From: Peristeroidobacter soli
GTDB lineage: Bacteria > Pseudomonadota > Gammaproteobacteria > Steroidobacterales > Steroidobacteraceae
Reading direction: 5' to 3'
DNA length: 64,000 nucleotides
Assembly: GCF_004138485.1 (NCBI RefSeq)
Contig: NZ_RYEV01000004.1
Span: 257,718 to 321,717, forward strand
Positions 34,115 to 42,671 of the stretch are shown piece after piece. Below the pieces are notes generated by a model. That model searched no databases, had not been told where the DNA came from, and saw only the letters and a program-made list of their open reading frames with translations. The position numbers were made by a program, and so were the translations under genes. Position 1 is the stretch's first letter, and each line of letters starts with the position of its first letter.

Positions 34115-35596
34115 ATGACGCCGATCAAACGAGTGGTCATCGCGGGCGGCGGCACCGCCGGCTGGATCACGGCCGCCGCCCTGTCGCAGCAGCTCGGTCC
34201 GTTGCTCGACATCACGCTGGTGGAGTCCGAGGAGATCGGCACCATCGGCGTCGGGGAATCGACCGTGCCGCCGATCCGCATCTTCAATCAATTGCTCGGC
34301 ATCGACGAGCAGGAATTCATGCGCAGCGTCTCGGCGACCTTCAAGCTCGGCATCTGGTTCGAGAACTGGGGTCAGATCGGCGATCGTTACATCCATCCCT
34401 TCGGCCGTCACGGCAAGCCCACCTGGCTGTGCGAGTTTCATCATTTCTGGCTGCACGGCCTGCGCTCGGGCCTGAACTCCGAGCTCGGCGAATATTGTCT
34501 GGAATGGCTGGCCGCGAAGCAGGGCCGCTTCGGCACCTCGCCGCAATCCGACATCAACTACGCCTACCACCTCGACGCGAGCGCCTACGCGCGCTTCCTC
34601 CGACGCTTCGCCGAGAACCACGGCGTCAAACGCGTCGAGGGCAAGATCAAATCCATCCAGCAGCATCCGACCACCGGCTTCGTCGAGTCGCTCACGCTGG
34701 TCTCGGAGCGCGTGGTGCCGGGCGACCTGTTCATCGACTGCACGGGCTTTCGCGGGCTGCTGATCGAACAGACGCTGCACACGGGCTTCGAGGACTGGTC
34801 GCACTGGCTGCCTTGTGACAGCGCGGCGGCCGTGCAAACGGAGATCACCGCGCCACCCAATCCCTATACCTGCGCATTCGCTCACGAAGCCGGCTGGCGC
34901 TGGATGATTCCGTTACAACATCGCATGGGCAACGGCTTCGTGTATTGCAGCCGCTACATCTCCGACGACGACGCCAAGCAAAAGCTGATGCAGGCGGTGA
35001 GCGGCGCGCCGGTACGACCGCCGTTCACGCTGAAGTTCCAGCCGGGCCGGCGTCGCAAGACCTGGAACAAGAACGTCGTCGCCATCGGACTCGCGAGCGG
35101 CTTCGTCGAGCCGCTGGAGTCCACCAGCATCCACGTGATCATCACCGCGGCGACGCGCCTGATGCAGATGTTTCCTTTCGACGGCATCCATCAGCCGCTG
35201 GTCGATCAGTTCAATCAGGAGTCGCGCCTGGAGATGGAGAGGATCCGCGACTTCATCATCCTGCACTATCACACCACCGACCGCGACGACTCACCCTTCT
35301 GGCGCTACTGCAAGCACATGGAGATCCCCGACTCGCTGGCGCATCGGGTCGCGATGTTCGAGGAAAGCGCGCACGCCTATCAGGACGCCGGCGAACTGTT
35401 CCGCGTCGACTCCTGGATCCAGGTGCTGCTGGGCCAGGGCATCGTGCCCAGGCACTACCATCCCTCCCCGCGTGGCATGCAGGAGCAGGAGCTCGTACGG
35501 GTCTTGAATGGCCTCAAGGCGAGCGTCGCCCAGGCAGTGGCCAGGCTGCCGAAGCACCAGGACTTCATCAACAGCTACTGCCGGACTACGGCATAA
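34115..35596 (+). CDS. Flavin-dependent tryptophan halogenase homologue
   Basis: A 493-residue PrnA-like protein. FAD-binding GGGTAGWITAAAL at the N-terminus, the GVGESTVPP loop, the Lys in SATFKLGIWFENW at the place of the halogenase catalytic Lys, GWRWMIPLQHRMGNGFVY containing the W-x-W-x-I-P motif that blocks monooxygenation, and SGFVEPLESTSIH. All hallmark motifs are intact, so real halogenase chemistry is possible. Most homologues beside TonB receptors have never been shown to halogenate anything, and some may act on glycans. It is the third gene of the SapC/JmjC/halogenase unit; a flavin reductase is not adjacent. Confidence 0.9.
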   Translation: MTPIKRVVIAGGGTAGWITAAALSQQLGPLLDITLVESEEIGTIGVGESTVPPIRIFNQLLGIDEQEFMRSVSATFKLGIWFENWGQIGDRYIHPFGRHGKPTWLCEFHHFWLHGLRSGLNSELGEYCLEWLAAKQGRFGTSPQSDINYAYHLDASAYARFLRRFAENHGVKRVEGKIKSIQQHPTTGFVESLTLVSERVVPGDLFIDCTGFRGLLIEQTLHTGFEDWSHWLPCDSAAAVQTEITAPPNPYTCAFAHEAGWRWMIPLQHRMGNGFVYCSRYISDDDAKQKLMQAVSGAPVRPPFTLKFQPGRRRKTWNKNVVAIGLASGFVEPLESTSIHVIITAATRLMQMFPFDGIHQPLVDQFNQESRLEMERIRDFIILHYHTTDRDDSPFWRYCKHMEIPDSLAHRVAMFEESAHAYQDAGELFRVDSWIQVLLGQGIVPRHYHPSPRGMQEQELVRVLNGLKASVAQAVARLPKHQDFINSYCRTTA

Positions 35597-35656
35597 GGCA
35601 CGGCGGACGGGCTTCGGGCAGAATAGCGGCTTCCCTACGAAGCCGAACGCTGTCCC

Positions 35657-36289
35657 ATGCCCGCCAAGTCCAAGTCAGCCGCCAAGCGCCCCGTGCCCGC
35701 CCCCGCCAAGGTCGTCAAAATCGGCAAGCGCCTGGAGACGCTCGCTCGCGAGATCAAGGACGCCGATGACTTCGTCGAGCACGTCGCGGGCCTCGCCAAA
35801 CGCTACCGGCGCGAGCATGCCCTGCGGGTCGGCGATGCCCAGGCGGAGTTGCGGCAGTCGCTGCGCACGTTCCACAAGTACGCTACCGCCCTGGCCGAGT
35901 GGCTGGATCAAGCAAACAACGGCAAGGCCACCGCGATCGAGCGCAAGGCCTTCGATGCCTTCGGTACCAGGCTCTACGGCTCCCCCGTGCTCGCCCGGCC
36001 GCCGAGCGCTCAAGCGCTGGATTGGCTGACCCGCGCGGGTGAGGCTGCCGATGCGACGGTCACCGAGATGAAGCAAGGAGGCGTCGATGACGCTCTGCGG
36101 ATCGCGGCCGAAGGATTGCGCGCCACGTTCGAACACCACAAGCTCAAGCTCGCCGCCGGCACGGACAAGAAGCCCGGCGACGCCGTTCGTCTGCTGTGCG
36201 CGATCGCGCGCGAGGGTGGCGAGACGGTCGAGCCGGCGGTCGCGAAGGCGGCTCTGCGAGACACCAATCGTCCGGCCGCGGCGGCGTAA
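35657..36289 (+). CDS. Hypothetical helical protein
   Basis: A 210-residue protein with a Lys/Ala/Pro-rich N-terminus (about 25 residues) and then mostly amphipathic helix, including KRYRREHALRVGDAQAELRQ, TFHKYATALAEWLDQ and GDAVRLLCAIAREGGE. No signal peptide, membrane segment or catalytic motif. The basic N-terminus could bind nucleic acid or be disordered. It starts 60 bp after the halogenase gene and ends 50 bp before the convergent 2OG-oxygenase. No family was recognised. Confidence 0.75.
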   Translation: MPAKSKSAAKRPVPAPAKVVKIGKRLETLAREIKDADDFVEHVAGLAKRYRREHALRVGDAQAELRQSLRTFHKYATALAEWLDQANNGKATAIERKAFDAFGTRLYGSPVLARPPSAQALDWLTRAGEAADATVTEMKQGGVDDALRIAAEGLRATFEHHKLKLAAGTDKKPGDAVRLLCAIAREGGETVEPAVAKAALRDTNRPAAAA

Positions 36290-36339
36290 TCACGCGCGCG
36301 GCCATTGATCGAACGCCGCACGCATCGATCGGACAGCGA

Positions 36340-37065
36340 CTAAGTCGCGTCGTGAAAGATCACGCCGAGCGTGTGCCTGTGACCCGATCGCAGACGGCTC
36401 ACGCCGTGCCGCATGTTGACTCGATAGATCCCCCGCGTCCCCTGCACCGGCCGCTGATGAACGGCGAACACCACGGCATCGCCCTGAGCTAGCGGCACCA
36501 CCTCCGCTCGCGACTGCATTCGCGGCCGCTGCTCGGTGAGTACGAACTCACCGCCCGTGAAATCCCGTCCGGGCTGCGACAACAGCACCGCGACCTGCAG
36601 CGGAAACACGTGCTCTCCATACAGATCCTGATGCAGACAGTTGTAGTCGTCCGCCTGGTACTGAAGCAGCAACGGCGTCGGCCGCAACTGACCCGCCGCG
36701 TGACATCGCGCGATGAACTCGTCGTGCTCGTCGGGAAAGCGCACGTCACTCGATAACAAGTCGTTCCATCGGTTCGCGATGGGCGCGAGATGCGGGTACA
36801 GCGCACGCCGCAACGAGCCGACGAGAGCCGGCAAGGGGTACTTGAAATACTGATACTCGCCGCGACCGAAGCCATGACGACTCATGACGACCCGGCTCCT
36901 GAACAACTCCGACGCCGCATAGAGATCGACGAGCGCCGAGCACTGCGTCGCTGGCACCAGATTGGGAATGATTGCGTGGCCCTGCGCACCCAACTCGTCG
37001 GAGATGCGCTGCCAATCGAGTGTCTGGAGCCGGGAAACATCGTTCTCTACCGAATCGGCCATCAT
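36340..37065 (-). CDS. 2OG-Fe(II) oxygenase
   Basis: A 241-residue prolyl-4-hydroxylase-fold enzyme. The iron ligands are likely His and Asp in NCLHQDLYGEHVF (about residues 142-144) and a late His around GTRGIYRVNMRHGVSRL; the Arg/His region RSGHRHTLGVIFHD near the end would hold 2-oxoglutarate. The double-stranded beta-helix core includes FPLQVAVLLS and FTGGEFVLTEQRP. The family hydroxylates proteins or small molecules, and some relatives act in nucleic acid demethylation. It is convergent with the hypothetical gene and divergent from the polysaccharide deacetylase gene. Confidence 0.85.
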   Translation of the reverse strand: MMADSVENDVSRLQTLDWQRISDELGAQGHAIIPNLVPATQCSALVDLYAASELFRSRVVMSRHGFGRGEYQYFKYPLPALVGSLRRALYPHLAPIANRWNDLLSSDVRFPDEHDEFIARCHAAGQLRPTPLLLQYQADDYNCLHQDLYGEHVFPLQVAVLLSQPGRDFTGGEFVLTEQRPRMQSRAEVVPLAQGDAVVFAVHQRPVQGTRGIYRVNMRHGVSRLRSGHRHTLGVIFHDAT

Positions 37066-37219
37066 CGAGCCTCACCCACTTGAGCTGCGCGCAGCGTAAG
37101 CCGAAGCACGCAGCTGCAACACTCCGAGTCTTGCGGCGATGGGCGCGCGCCGCGCCCGGTGTACGCGGAACTTGCCCATTCGCGAGGCGTTTTCTACGGC
37201 CTGAATACGGGAGGCGTCC

Positions 37220-38332
37220 ATGGGTGGGATCGGACGGTTCATGCGGACGGCGGCGCGGATCTCGCGCACCCGGTATCCCGGATTCGTGTTCGGCCTGCCA
37301 CTCTCGGCCCGCGAGATTCCGGTTTTCATCTATCACGACGTCGAAACGGCCGCCTTCGCGCGCGACCTGGACTTCCTGCAGCGGAATCACTACCGAACGC
37401 TCGGACTGGATGAATACCTCGCCGCCCGTGACGGCCAGGCTCGACCCGGGCGTTCCGTGCTCCTGACATTCGACGACGCACGCAAGAGTTTCGGCGAAGT
37501 CGCACTGCCGTTGCTCCGTCAATACGAGGCCCGTGCCGTACTGTTCGCACCGTCCTATTGGATGCAGCCGCCGCAGCGATCCGAGGACGATCTGTTCATG
37601 TCCTGGAAACAACTGCGCGCCTGTGTCGAGTCGGGCCTCGTGGACGTGCAATCACACGCCCATCGTCATGCGCTCGTGGCCACGGCACCTCAGGTGGTCG
37701 ACTTCGCCAATCCTGCCGCGCTGGCCCGCTTCGATATCTACGACTGGCCGATACGCTTCATCGACCGCAAGGACGAGCTCGGCAAACCCTCCTTCGGCAC
37801 CCCGGTGTATCGAGCTGCGCCGCTGCTGTCGGCGCCACGACGCTATCTCGAAAATGGCGACGTGACCCGCGCGTGTCGCGAGTTCGTCGACGGCCACGGC
37901 GGCCCGCAATTCTTCGTCCAACCGGACTGGCGCGTGCAACTGCAAAGCCATTTTGACGAGCGTGCCCAACGCGCACCCGGCCGCTTCATGGACGCGACCG
38001 CTTTCGAAGCCCTGGTCGCGTCCGAGTTCGAGCAGTGTCGTGACGAATTCAAACGTCACCTCGGCTATGCGCCCCACACCATCGCCTACCCCTGGCATCT
38101 CGGATCGACACTCTCATTGCAGCTGGCTCGCCGCAGTGGCTTCCAGGCAGCCTTTGGCGTCGCGATGGACTATGGCGCCGAGCGGCAGCGGTCGCGTCTG
38201 CCGTTGCCCGCCTACGGCCGGCTGAAATGCGATTGGCTGCAGTTTTTGCCTGGAGAACAACGCGCCAGCATTCTCGGCGCAGTCCGTCGGAAAGTCGCGG
38301 GGTTCAGCGCCGTTCAACATCTCGCTCACTGA
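37220..38332 (+). CDS. Polysaccharide deacetylase family protein
   Basis: A 370-residue NodB-homology enzyme. Motif 1 Asp pair in LLTFDDARKSF (about residues 84-94), metal-binding HxH..H in VQSHAHRHAL (about 142-151), and a later HTIAYPWHLGS corresponding to the RxxWP/YPxG region. The N-terminus is basic and has no clear signal peptide, so it may act in the cytoplasm on a lipid-linked or nucleotide-linked sugar. It is followed after 8 bp by a glycosyltransferase gene, consistent with assembly of a surface glycan or glycolipid. Substrate not readable. Confidence 0.84.
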   Translation: MGGIGRFMRTAARISRTRYPGFVFGLPLSAREIPVFIYHDVETAAFARDLDFLQRNHYRTLGLDEYLAARDGQARPGRSVLLTFDDARKSFGEVALPLLRQYEARAVLFAPSYWMQPPQRSEDDLFMSWKQLRACVESGLVDVQSHAHRHALVATAPQVVDFANPAALARFDIYDWPIRFIDRKDELGKPSFGTPVYRAAPLLSAPRRYLENGDVTRACREFVDGHGGPQFFVQPDWRVQLQSHFDERAQRAPGRFMDATAFEALVASEFEQCRDEFKRHLGYAPHTIAYPWHLGSTLSLQLARRSGFQAAFGVAMDYGAERQRSRLPLPAYGRLKCDWLQFLPGEQRASILGAVRRKVAGFSAVQHLAH

Positions 38333-38340
38333 GGCCAGCG

Positions 38341-39519
38341 ATGCTAAAGCGAACGATCGCCGTCATGGCTCGATTGGTGGACCAGAAGGATGGTCTGGGC
38401 ATCTACGGACAGTACCTGCTGCGCGAATTGATGAAAGCCGATCCCGAGACCCGCTATCTCATCCTGCTGGAGACCCCGGCCTGCGAGGAACTGTTCAGTG
38501 ACTTTCATAACGCGCAGGTCGTCGTGATACCCGCACGCAGCAAGCTCTATTGGGATCAGGTGAGCGTGCCGAGAGCGGCCCGCCAGTTCGGCGCCGATCT
38601 GATCTTCAACCCGAAGTTCTCCCTGCCGTTCTTCACGCGCCGGCCGTGCGTATTCGTGCAGCAAGGGTCGGACTGGTACGTCAACCCGCAGAATTATCCG
38701 TGGTGGGACAACTTATATATCCGCCTGATGCTGCCTCTGTACAGCTGGAAGGCGACGCGCACGCTGGCGATCTCGCAGACCACGCTCGACGATCTGGCCC
38801 ATTGCACTCGCATCGATGTGAGCCATTCCGTCGTGAGCTATGCGGGCGTCGGCTCGAACTTCACGCCGGAACGCGATGCGCGCGCCCTCGCGGAGTTTCG
38901 CGACGAGTACCACTTGCCCGAGCGCTTCATTCTGACCGTCGCCCGCGTCCTGCACGGCGCCCAGAAGCAGATCCGGATCTATCCAGGCGGCAACAATGAA
39001 ACATTGATTCGGGCCTACCGGCGCTACCGCGCTGCCGGCGGCGATCTGCCGCTGGCGGTGGTCGGCGCTCACGTGGAGGAATATCTCCGAGGCCGCGCCT
39101 TCACCGATGCAGATCTGAAGGACGTGCGATTCCTGGGCTTCGTGCCGAATCAGCGGCTGCATCTGGCCTATCAGCTGGCGGAATGTTTCGTGCTGGCGAC
39201 GCTGTGCGAGAGTTTTGGCATTCCGATCGTGGAGGCGTTCGCGTGCGGCTGCCCCGCCATCGTGCCGAACACGTGCTCGGCGCCCGAGATCGCCGGTGGC
39301 GCGGCCTTCCTGATCGATCCGCGCGACGAGGCCGACATCGCACGTGCGTTCACTGAGGTCACCGGCTCGGAGCAGCTGCGCCGGCGCCTGCGCGAACAGG
39401 GAATCCAGCGAGCACGGACACTGACGTGGAAAGAGACCGCTCGGCGGACGCTCGCTGTGTTGAACGAGGTCGTCCCGCTGCGCCGGAGCCCGCGTGCAAC
39501 GTCGGCCATCATGCATTAG
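38341..39519 (+). CDS. Glycosyltransferase, GT4/GT1 type
   Basis: A 392-residue GT-B glycosyltransferase. The C-terminal nucleotide-sugar domain has the E-x7-E signature in CESFGIPIVEAFACGCPAI plus VRFLGFVPNQRLHLAYQLA and SAPEIAGGAAFLIDP. The N-terminal half has KRTIAVMARLVDQKDGLGIY, the acceptor side. The ATG at 38341 is 8 bp after the deacetylase stop; the longer frame overlaps that gene. Its stop overlaps the convergent phosphotransferase stop. It should extend a glycan or glycolipid from an NDP-sugar; donor and linkage are unknown. Confidence 0.88.
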   Translation: MLKRTIAVMARLVDQKDGLGIYGQYLLRELMKADPETRYLILLETPACEELFSDFHNAQVVVIPARSKLYWDQVSVPRAARQFGADLIFNPKFSLPFFTRRPCVFVQQGSDWYVNPQNYPWWDNLYIRLMLPLYSWKATRTLAISQTTLDDLAHCTRIDVSHSVVSYAGVGSNFTPERDARALAEFRDEYHLPERFILTVARVLHGAQKQIRIYPGGNNETLIRAYRRYRAAGGDLPLAVVGAHVEEYLRGRAFTDADLKDVRFLGFVPNQRLHLAYQLAECFVLATLCESFGIPIVEAFACGCPAIVPNTCSAPEIAGGAAFLIDPRDEADIARAFTEVTGSEQLRRRLREQGIQRARTLTWKETARRTLAVLNEVVPLRRSPRATSAIMH

Positions 39520-40259
39520 AGGCCTGGCGCCAGATCGTCGGTTCGGAACAGCCGGCTGTGTCGCATGTATCGAGCGCTGAACGTCTTGCCGAGATAGGTG
39601 TCCCGCAGCAGCCCGTCCATGTGACGCTCGAGCATGGATCGATCGTACTCGGCGGGCGCGTCCCGGAAATAGCCTTCCATGAAACTGCGGGCGAGCTCTC
39701 GCAGCTGCGGCCTGAACGCCAGATAGATCAATTGCGGCGGATACTTCGCGCGCACGAACAGCACGAACGTCGCGATGTCTCGATAGGGACTCTGCTGGTT
39801 GTAGCGACGAAACGCGCTGTATTCGGGCGGCGTGAAATCCACGAACACCACTTTGTCGGCGCCTCGCTTCACCAGCACGTTGTCGAAATCGAAGTCGCCG
39901 TGGATCCGATGCGTGCGCCGATGAAACTCCTCCAGCGCGGCACCACACGTCCAGAACATGCCCACGAGCTCCGCCTCCGACATTCCCTCGAACGCGCGAT
40001 TCCGAAGCACCGTATGCAAAGGATTCCAGCCCTCGATGAATTCATAGTCGATGCGCATCTTGCGCTCATCGGCATTCAGCACTTCCGGAACTCGCAGCCA
40101 GGAGGATTGCTGCGCGGCCGACCAGGCACGCAGCGAATTCCGCAGCGTGGCGCGGAACAGCCATTCCTCGGCGAAATGTTTGCTGAAGCAGGACGGTGCC
40201 ACTTGCGATGAGCTCGCGTGAGCGTGGAGATTCTCGGTATGTAAATGATCCGGCGACAC
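39516..40259 (-). CDS. Phosphotransferase/lipopolysaccharide-kinase-like protein
   Basis: A 247-residue protein-kinase-fold phosphotransferase. Catalytic loop HGDFDFDNVLV (Asp and Asn) and the metal-binding VVFVDFTPPE are clear; YEFIEGWNPLH contributes the hinge. Such proteins include WaaP/InaA-like LPS core kinases and aminoglycoside-type phosphotransferases. The GTG at 40259 is preceded by GGAGG at 7 bp and gives a 16-bp gap from the flippase-like gene; a start at 40289 would overlap it. Sitting in a glycan cluster, phosphorylation of a sugar in a lipid glycan is likely. Family membership is moderate, substrate unknown. Confidence 0.78.
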   Translation of the reverse strand: MSPDHLHTENLHAHASSSQVAPSCFSKHFAEEWLFRATLRNSLRAWSAAQQSSWLRVPEVLNADERKMRIDYEFIEGWNPLHTVLRNRAFEGMSEAELVGMFWTCGAALEEFHRRTHRIHGDFDFDNVLVKRGADKVVFVDFTPPEYSAFRRYNQQSPYRDIATFVLFVRAKYPPQLIYLAFRPQLRELARSFMEGYFRDAPAEYDRSMLERHMDGLLRDTYLGKTFSARYMRHSRLFRTDDLAPGL

Positions 40260-40275
40260 GCTTGTTCCTCCGCGC

Positions 40276-41259
40276 TCAAGCCGATGCACGCTTCGCCAGG
40301 GGCCGCCCGCTCATCGCCAGCACGATTGCGCCGGGCAACAGAGAGATCAAGAACATCACCAGCTGTGTCATCAGCAGCACCAGCGCCGTGGAATAGTCAT
40401 AGCCGAGAGCGACGAGCAGCGCGGCCGCGCTCCCCTCGCGCAGCCCCAACCCGCCATAGGTCAGCGGCAGACGCTGGATGATCACCGCGACCGGCGTGAC
40501 GGCGAGACAGACCGTCCACGACAAGGGTGCCCCCAATGCGTACGACGCGATCCACATCGTGAACACGGGCGCGGTCTGTTCGATCATCGACAGGCCGAGA
40601 TTGATGGCCAGGGTGAGACGCCGGCTGGAATAGACACGGGCCGCCGCCACATATTTCGCAAAGCGTCCGTCCTCGATGGCGTGCGGTATTCTCGAAAGCC
40701 GGAGCAGCGCGCGACCGAACGGTGGATGAAAAATCAATGTCGCACCGATGAAGCCCATCACGCCGGCAATGAGCGCCGCTGCGATAGCGAAATGTCGCAA
40801 AGCCGGCTGAGGCGCCAGCCTCGCAAGCACGACACCCCCGGCGACGATGAACGCCAGCGTCGCGATCACGCCGTTCAAGCGCTCCATCACCATCGATGAC
40901 AGCGTCACGTGGGGATCGATCCCTCGGCCCTTGAGTCGCAGGAACCGCACGATGTCCGGACCGATACCGCCGAGCGGCAGCGCGAAACCGACAAACGTGC
41001 TTTCGTAATAGACGGCAATGGCGCTGCGGCGCCCGAGACGATCGTCGAGCACCCGTAACAGTTGATGCCATTTCAAGGCCATCAAGACCCGGTCCAGGAT
41101 GTGGACCAGCACGATGGCCGCCAGCCACAGCGGATTGGCGCCGCCGATCAATGCCCGGCTGTGTTGCCAGTCGAGTCGAGAGAGCAGATACGCAAGCAGT
41201 CCGACGCTTGCGCCTAGCTGCAAAGCCACCCGAATCCTCGGCCCGATTCGCAGCTTCAT
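40276..41259 (-). CDS. Flippase-like/LPG-synthase-type membrane protein (AglD/MprF-N fold)
   Basis: A 327-residue membrane protein with about eight hydrophobic helices. The family (UPF0104, lysylphosphatidylglycerol synthase transmembrane region) is indicated by WHQLLRVLDDRLGRRSA-type cytosolic loop, VGFALPLGGIGPDIVRFL, and LPLTYGGLGLREGSAAALL, in which PxxxGGLGxREG is conserved. Members help flip or transfer lipid-linked groups. It is transcribed leftward ahead of the phosphotransferase and diverges from the CapK-like ligase, with 70 bp between starts that must hold both promoters. Confidence 0.84.
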   Translation of the reverse strand: MKLRIGPRIRVALQLGASVGLLAYLLSRLDWQHSRALIGGANPLWLAAIVLVHILDRVLMALKWHQLLRVLDDRLGRRSAIAVYYESTFVGFALPLGGIGPDIVRFLRLKGRGIDPHVTLSSMVMERLNGVIATLAFIVAGGVVLARLAPQPALRHFAIAAALIAGVMGFIGATLIFHPPFGRALLRLSRIPHAIEDGRFAKYVAAARVYSSRRLTLAINLGLSMIEQTAPVFTMWIASYALGAPLSWTVCLAVTPVAVIIQRLPLTYGGLGLREGSAAALLVALGYDYSTALVLLMTQLVMFLISLLPGAIVLAMSGRPLAKRASA

Positions 41260-41329
41260 TGCATTCCTCGATGCGCGGATCGATGCTACTCCGCCGGAAC
41301 AGATTCGGATACGCCTGCATTCATCACAC

Positions 41330-42664
41330 GTGAGTCACCGTACCGAGCAACGTTTCCACAAGAATCTGTACTACACGCTGCAATCGATGCGTGGCCGACA
41401 CGTTGCTCCCTTCGTGCGACGCCTGCAGACGTGGGAACGACTGGATCGTGCATCGTTCGATCACCTTACACGGATGCTGCTGCGGGACGCTTTGAGTTAT
41501 GCACGCACGCAGGTTCCGCTCTACTCATCGGGTGACTGGCACACAGCACTGTCTCGCGCCGACGCCCAGGATCTCGGCAACTGGCCGGTGCTGGAACGCA
41601 AGATGTTGATTACTCATCGCGCGCAGTTGCAGGCACGCCGATTCACTCCGGGCGTGTTCGCACGACACAGCTCAGGATCGACGGGCGCGGTCGTCAGTGT
41701 TTCTTATAACCCGCACGCGGGCGGATGGAGCTGGGCACAGGAGTATCGCTCCATGCACTGGTTCGGCATTCCCACGGGCAGTCGCACCTTGCTGCTGTGG
41801 GGCGGCGGTCACCCGCTGCTCGACTGGGTGCGCAACTGCCGGGTGTTCTCGACCAGGAATCTGACCTTCGATCAACTGGAGCGCGCGAAACACTATCTGC
41901 TCGAGCAACGTCCGGTGTTGTGCATGGGCCTGCCCTCGGCGATCGCGCAGCTAGCCCGCCACGTTCGCGCGCACACCCCGCACGCGCCCGAGCGACTCGT
42001 GCCGTTCGTCAAACTGGGCGGCGAACAGGTGTATCCCTTCCAGCGCGAGGAGATCGCGCAGCACCTCGGCGCGCGCGTCTTCGAATCGTACGGCTCGACC
42101 GAGATGGGGCCGATCGCGCACGAATGTCCCGCCGGCTCGCGGCACATCATGTCGGATCACGTGTATCTGGAAATATTCAACGGCGATGAGCCAGCCGGGC
42201 CGGGCGAGCTCGGCGATCTGGTGCTCACGTCACTGTTCAATCGCGCCATGCCGCTCGTGCGCTGTCGCATCGGCGATCGCGGACGACTCTCGCCCGATCC
42301 CTGCCCTTGCGGACTGCCGCATCCAGTGCTGTCCGAGCTGGTCGGGCGAGCCGCCGATATGTTCGTGACGACGGAGGGCACGCTGGTGCACGGCTCGGAG
42401 ATCGGAAGGCGCCTGCAGTTGTTTCTTTCAAAGGCGCCGCTCGGCTCCGTCGGACAGGTGCTGTTTCAACAGAAAGACCCGACGCACTGGAACGTACTCG
42501 TCGAGAGCGCCGCCGGCTTCAACGATGAATTGGCCGCGCAGTTGCGACAGATCGTCCACTCGACGTTCGGCGAGAACTGCCGCGTCGATATCGAACGCGT
42601 GGCGCTGGTGCCTCGGGAAAAATCGGGCAAGTACCGTTACTACCGGCGCGCCGAATCGACGTGA
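41330..42664 (+). CDS. PaaK/CapK-like AMP-forming ligase
   Basis: A 444-residue ligase of the phenylacetate-CoA ligase/CapK group. The P-loop-like ARHSSGSTGAVVSVSYN (about residues 104-120), the FESYGSTEMGPIAHEC acyl-adenylate motif, and a GRAADMFVTTEGTLVHGSEI hinge toward the C-terminal lid with EKSGKYRYY. Enzymes like this activate a carboxylate as an acyl-AMP; in CapK proteins the target is often a capsule component. The GTG at 41330 is preferred because the longer frame overlaps the divergent membrane-protein gene. A role in attaching an acyl or amino-acid group to a surface glycan is inferred from the cluster. Confidence 0.85.
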   Translation: MSHRTEQRFHKNLYYTLQSMRGRHVAPFVRRLQTWERLDRASFDHLTRMLLRDALSYARTQVPLYSSGDWHTALSRADAQDLGNWPVLERKMLITHRAQLQARRFTPGVFARHSSGSTGAVVSVSYNPHAGGWSWAQEYRSMHWFGIPTGSRTLLLWGGGHPLLDWVRNCRVFSTRNLTFDQLERAKHYLLEQRPVLCMGLPSAIAQLARHVRAHTPHAPERLVPFVKLGGEQVYPFQREEIAQHLGARVFESYGSTEMGPIAHECPAGSRHIMSDHVYLEIFNGDEPAGPGELGDLVLTSLFNRAMPLVRCRIGDRGRLSPDPCPCGLPHPVLSELVGRAADMFVTTEGTLVHGSEIGRRLQLFLSKAPLGSVGQVLFQQKDPTHWNVLVESAAGFNDELAAQLRQIVHSTFGENCRVDIERVALVPREKSGKYRYYRRAEST

Positions 42665-42671
42665 GCGGTGC

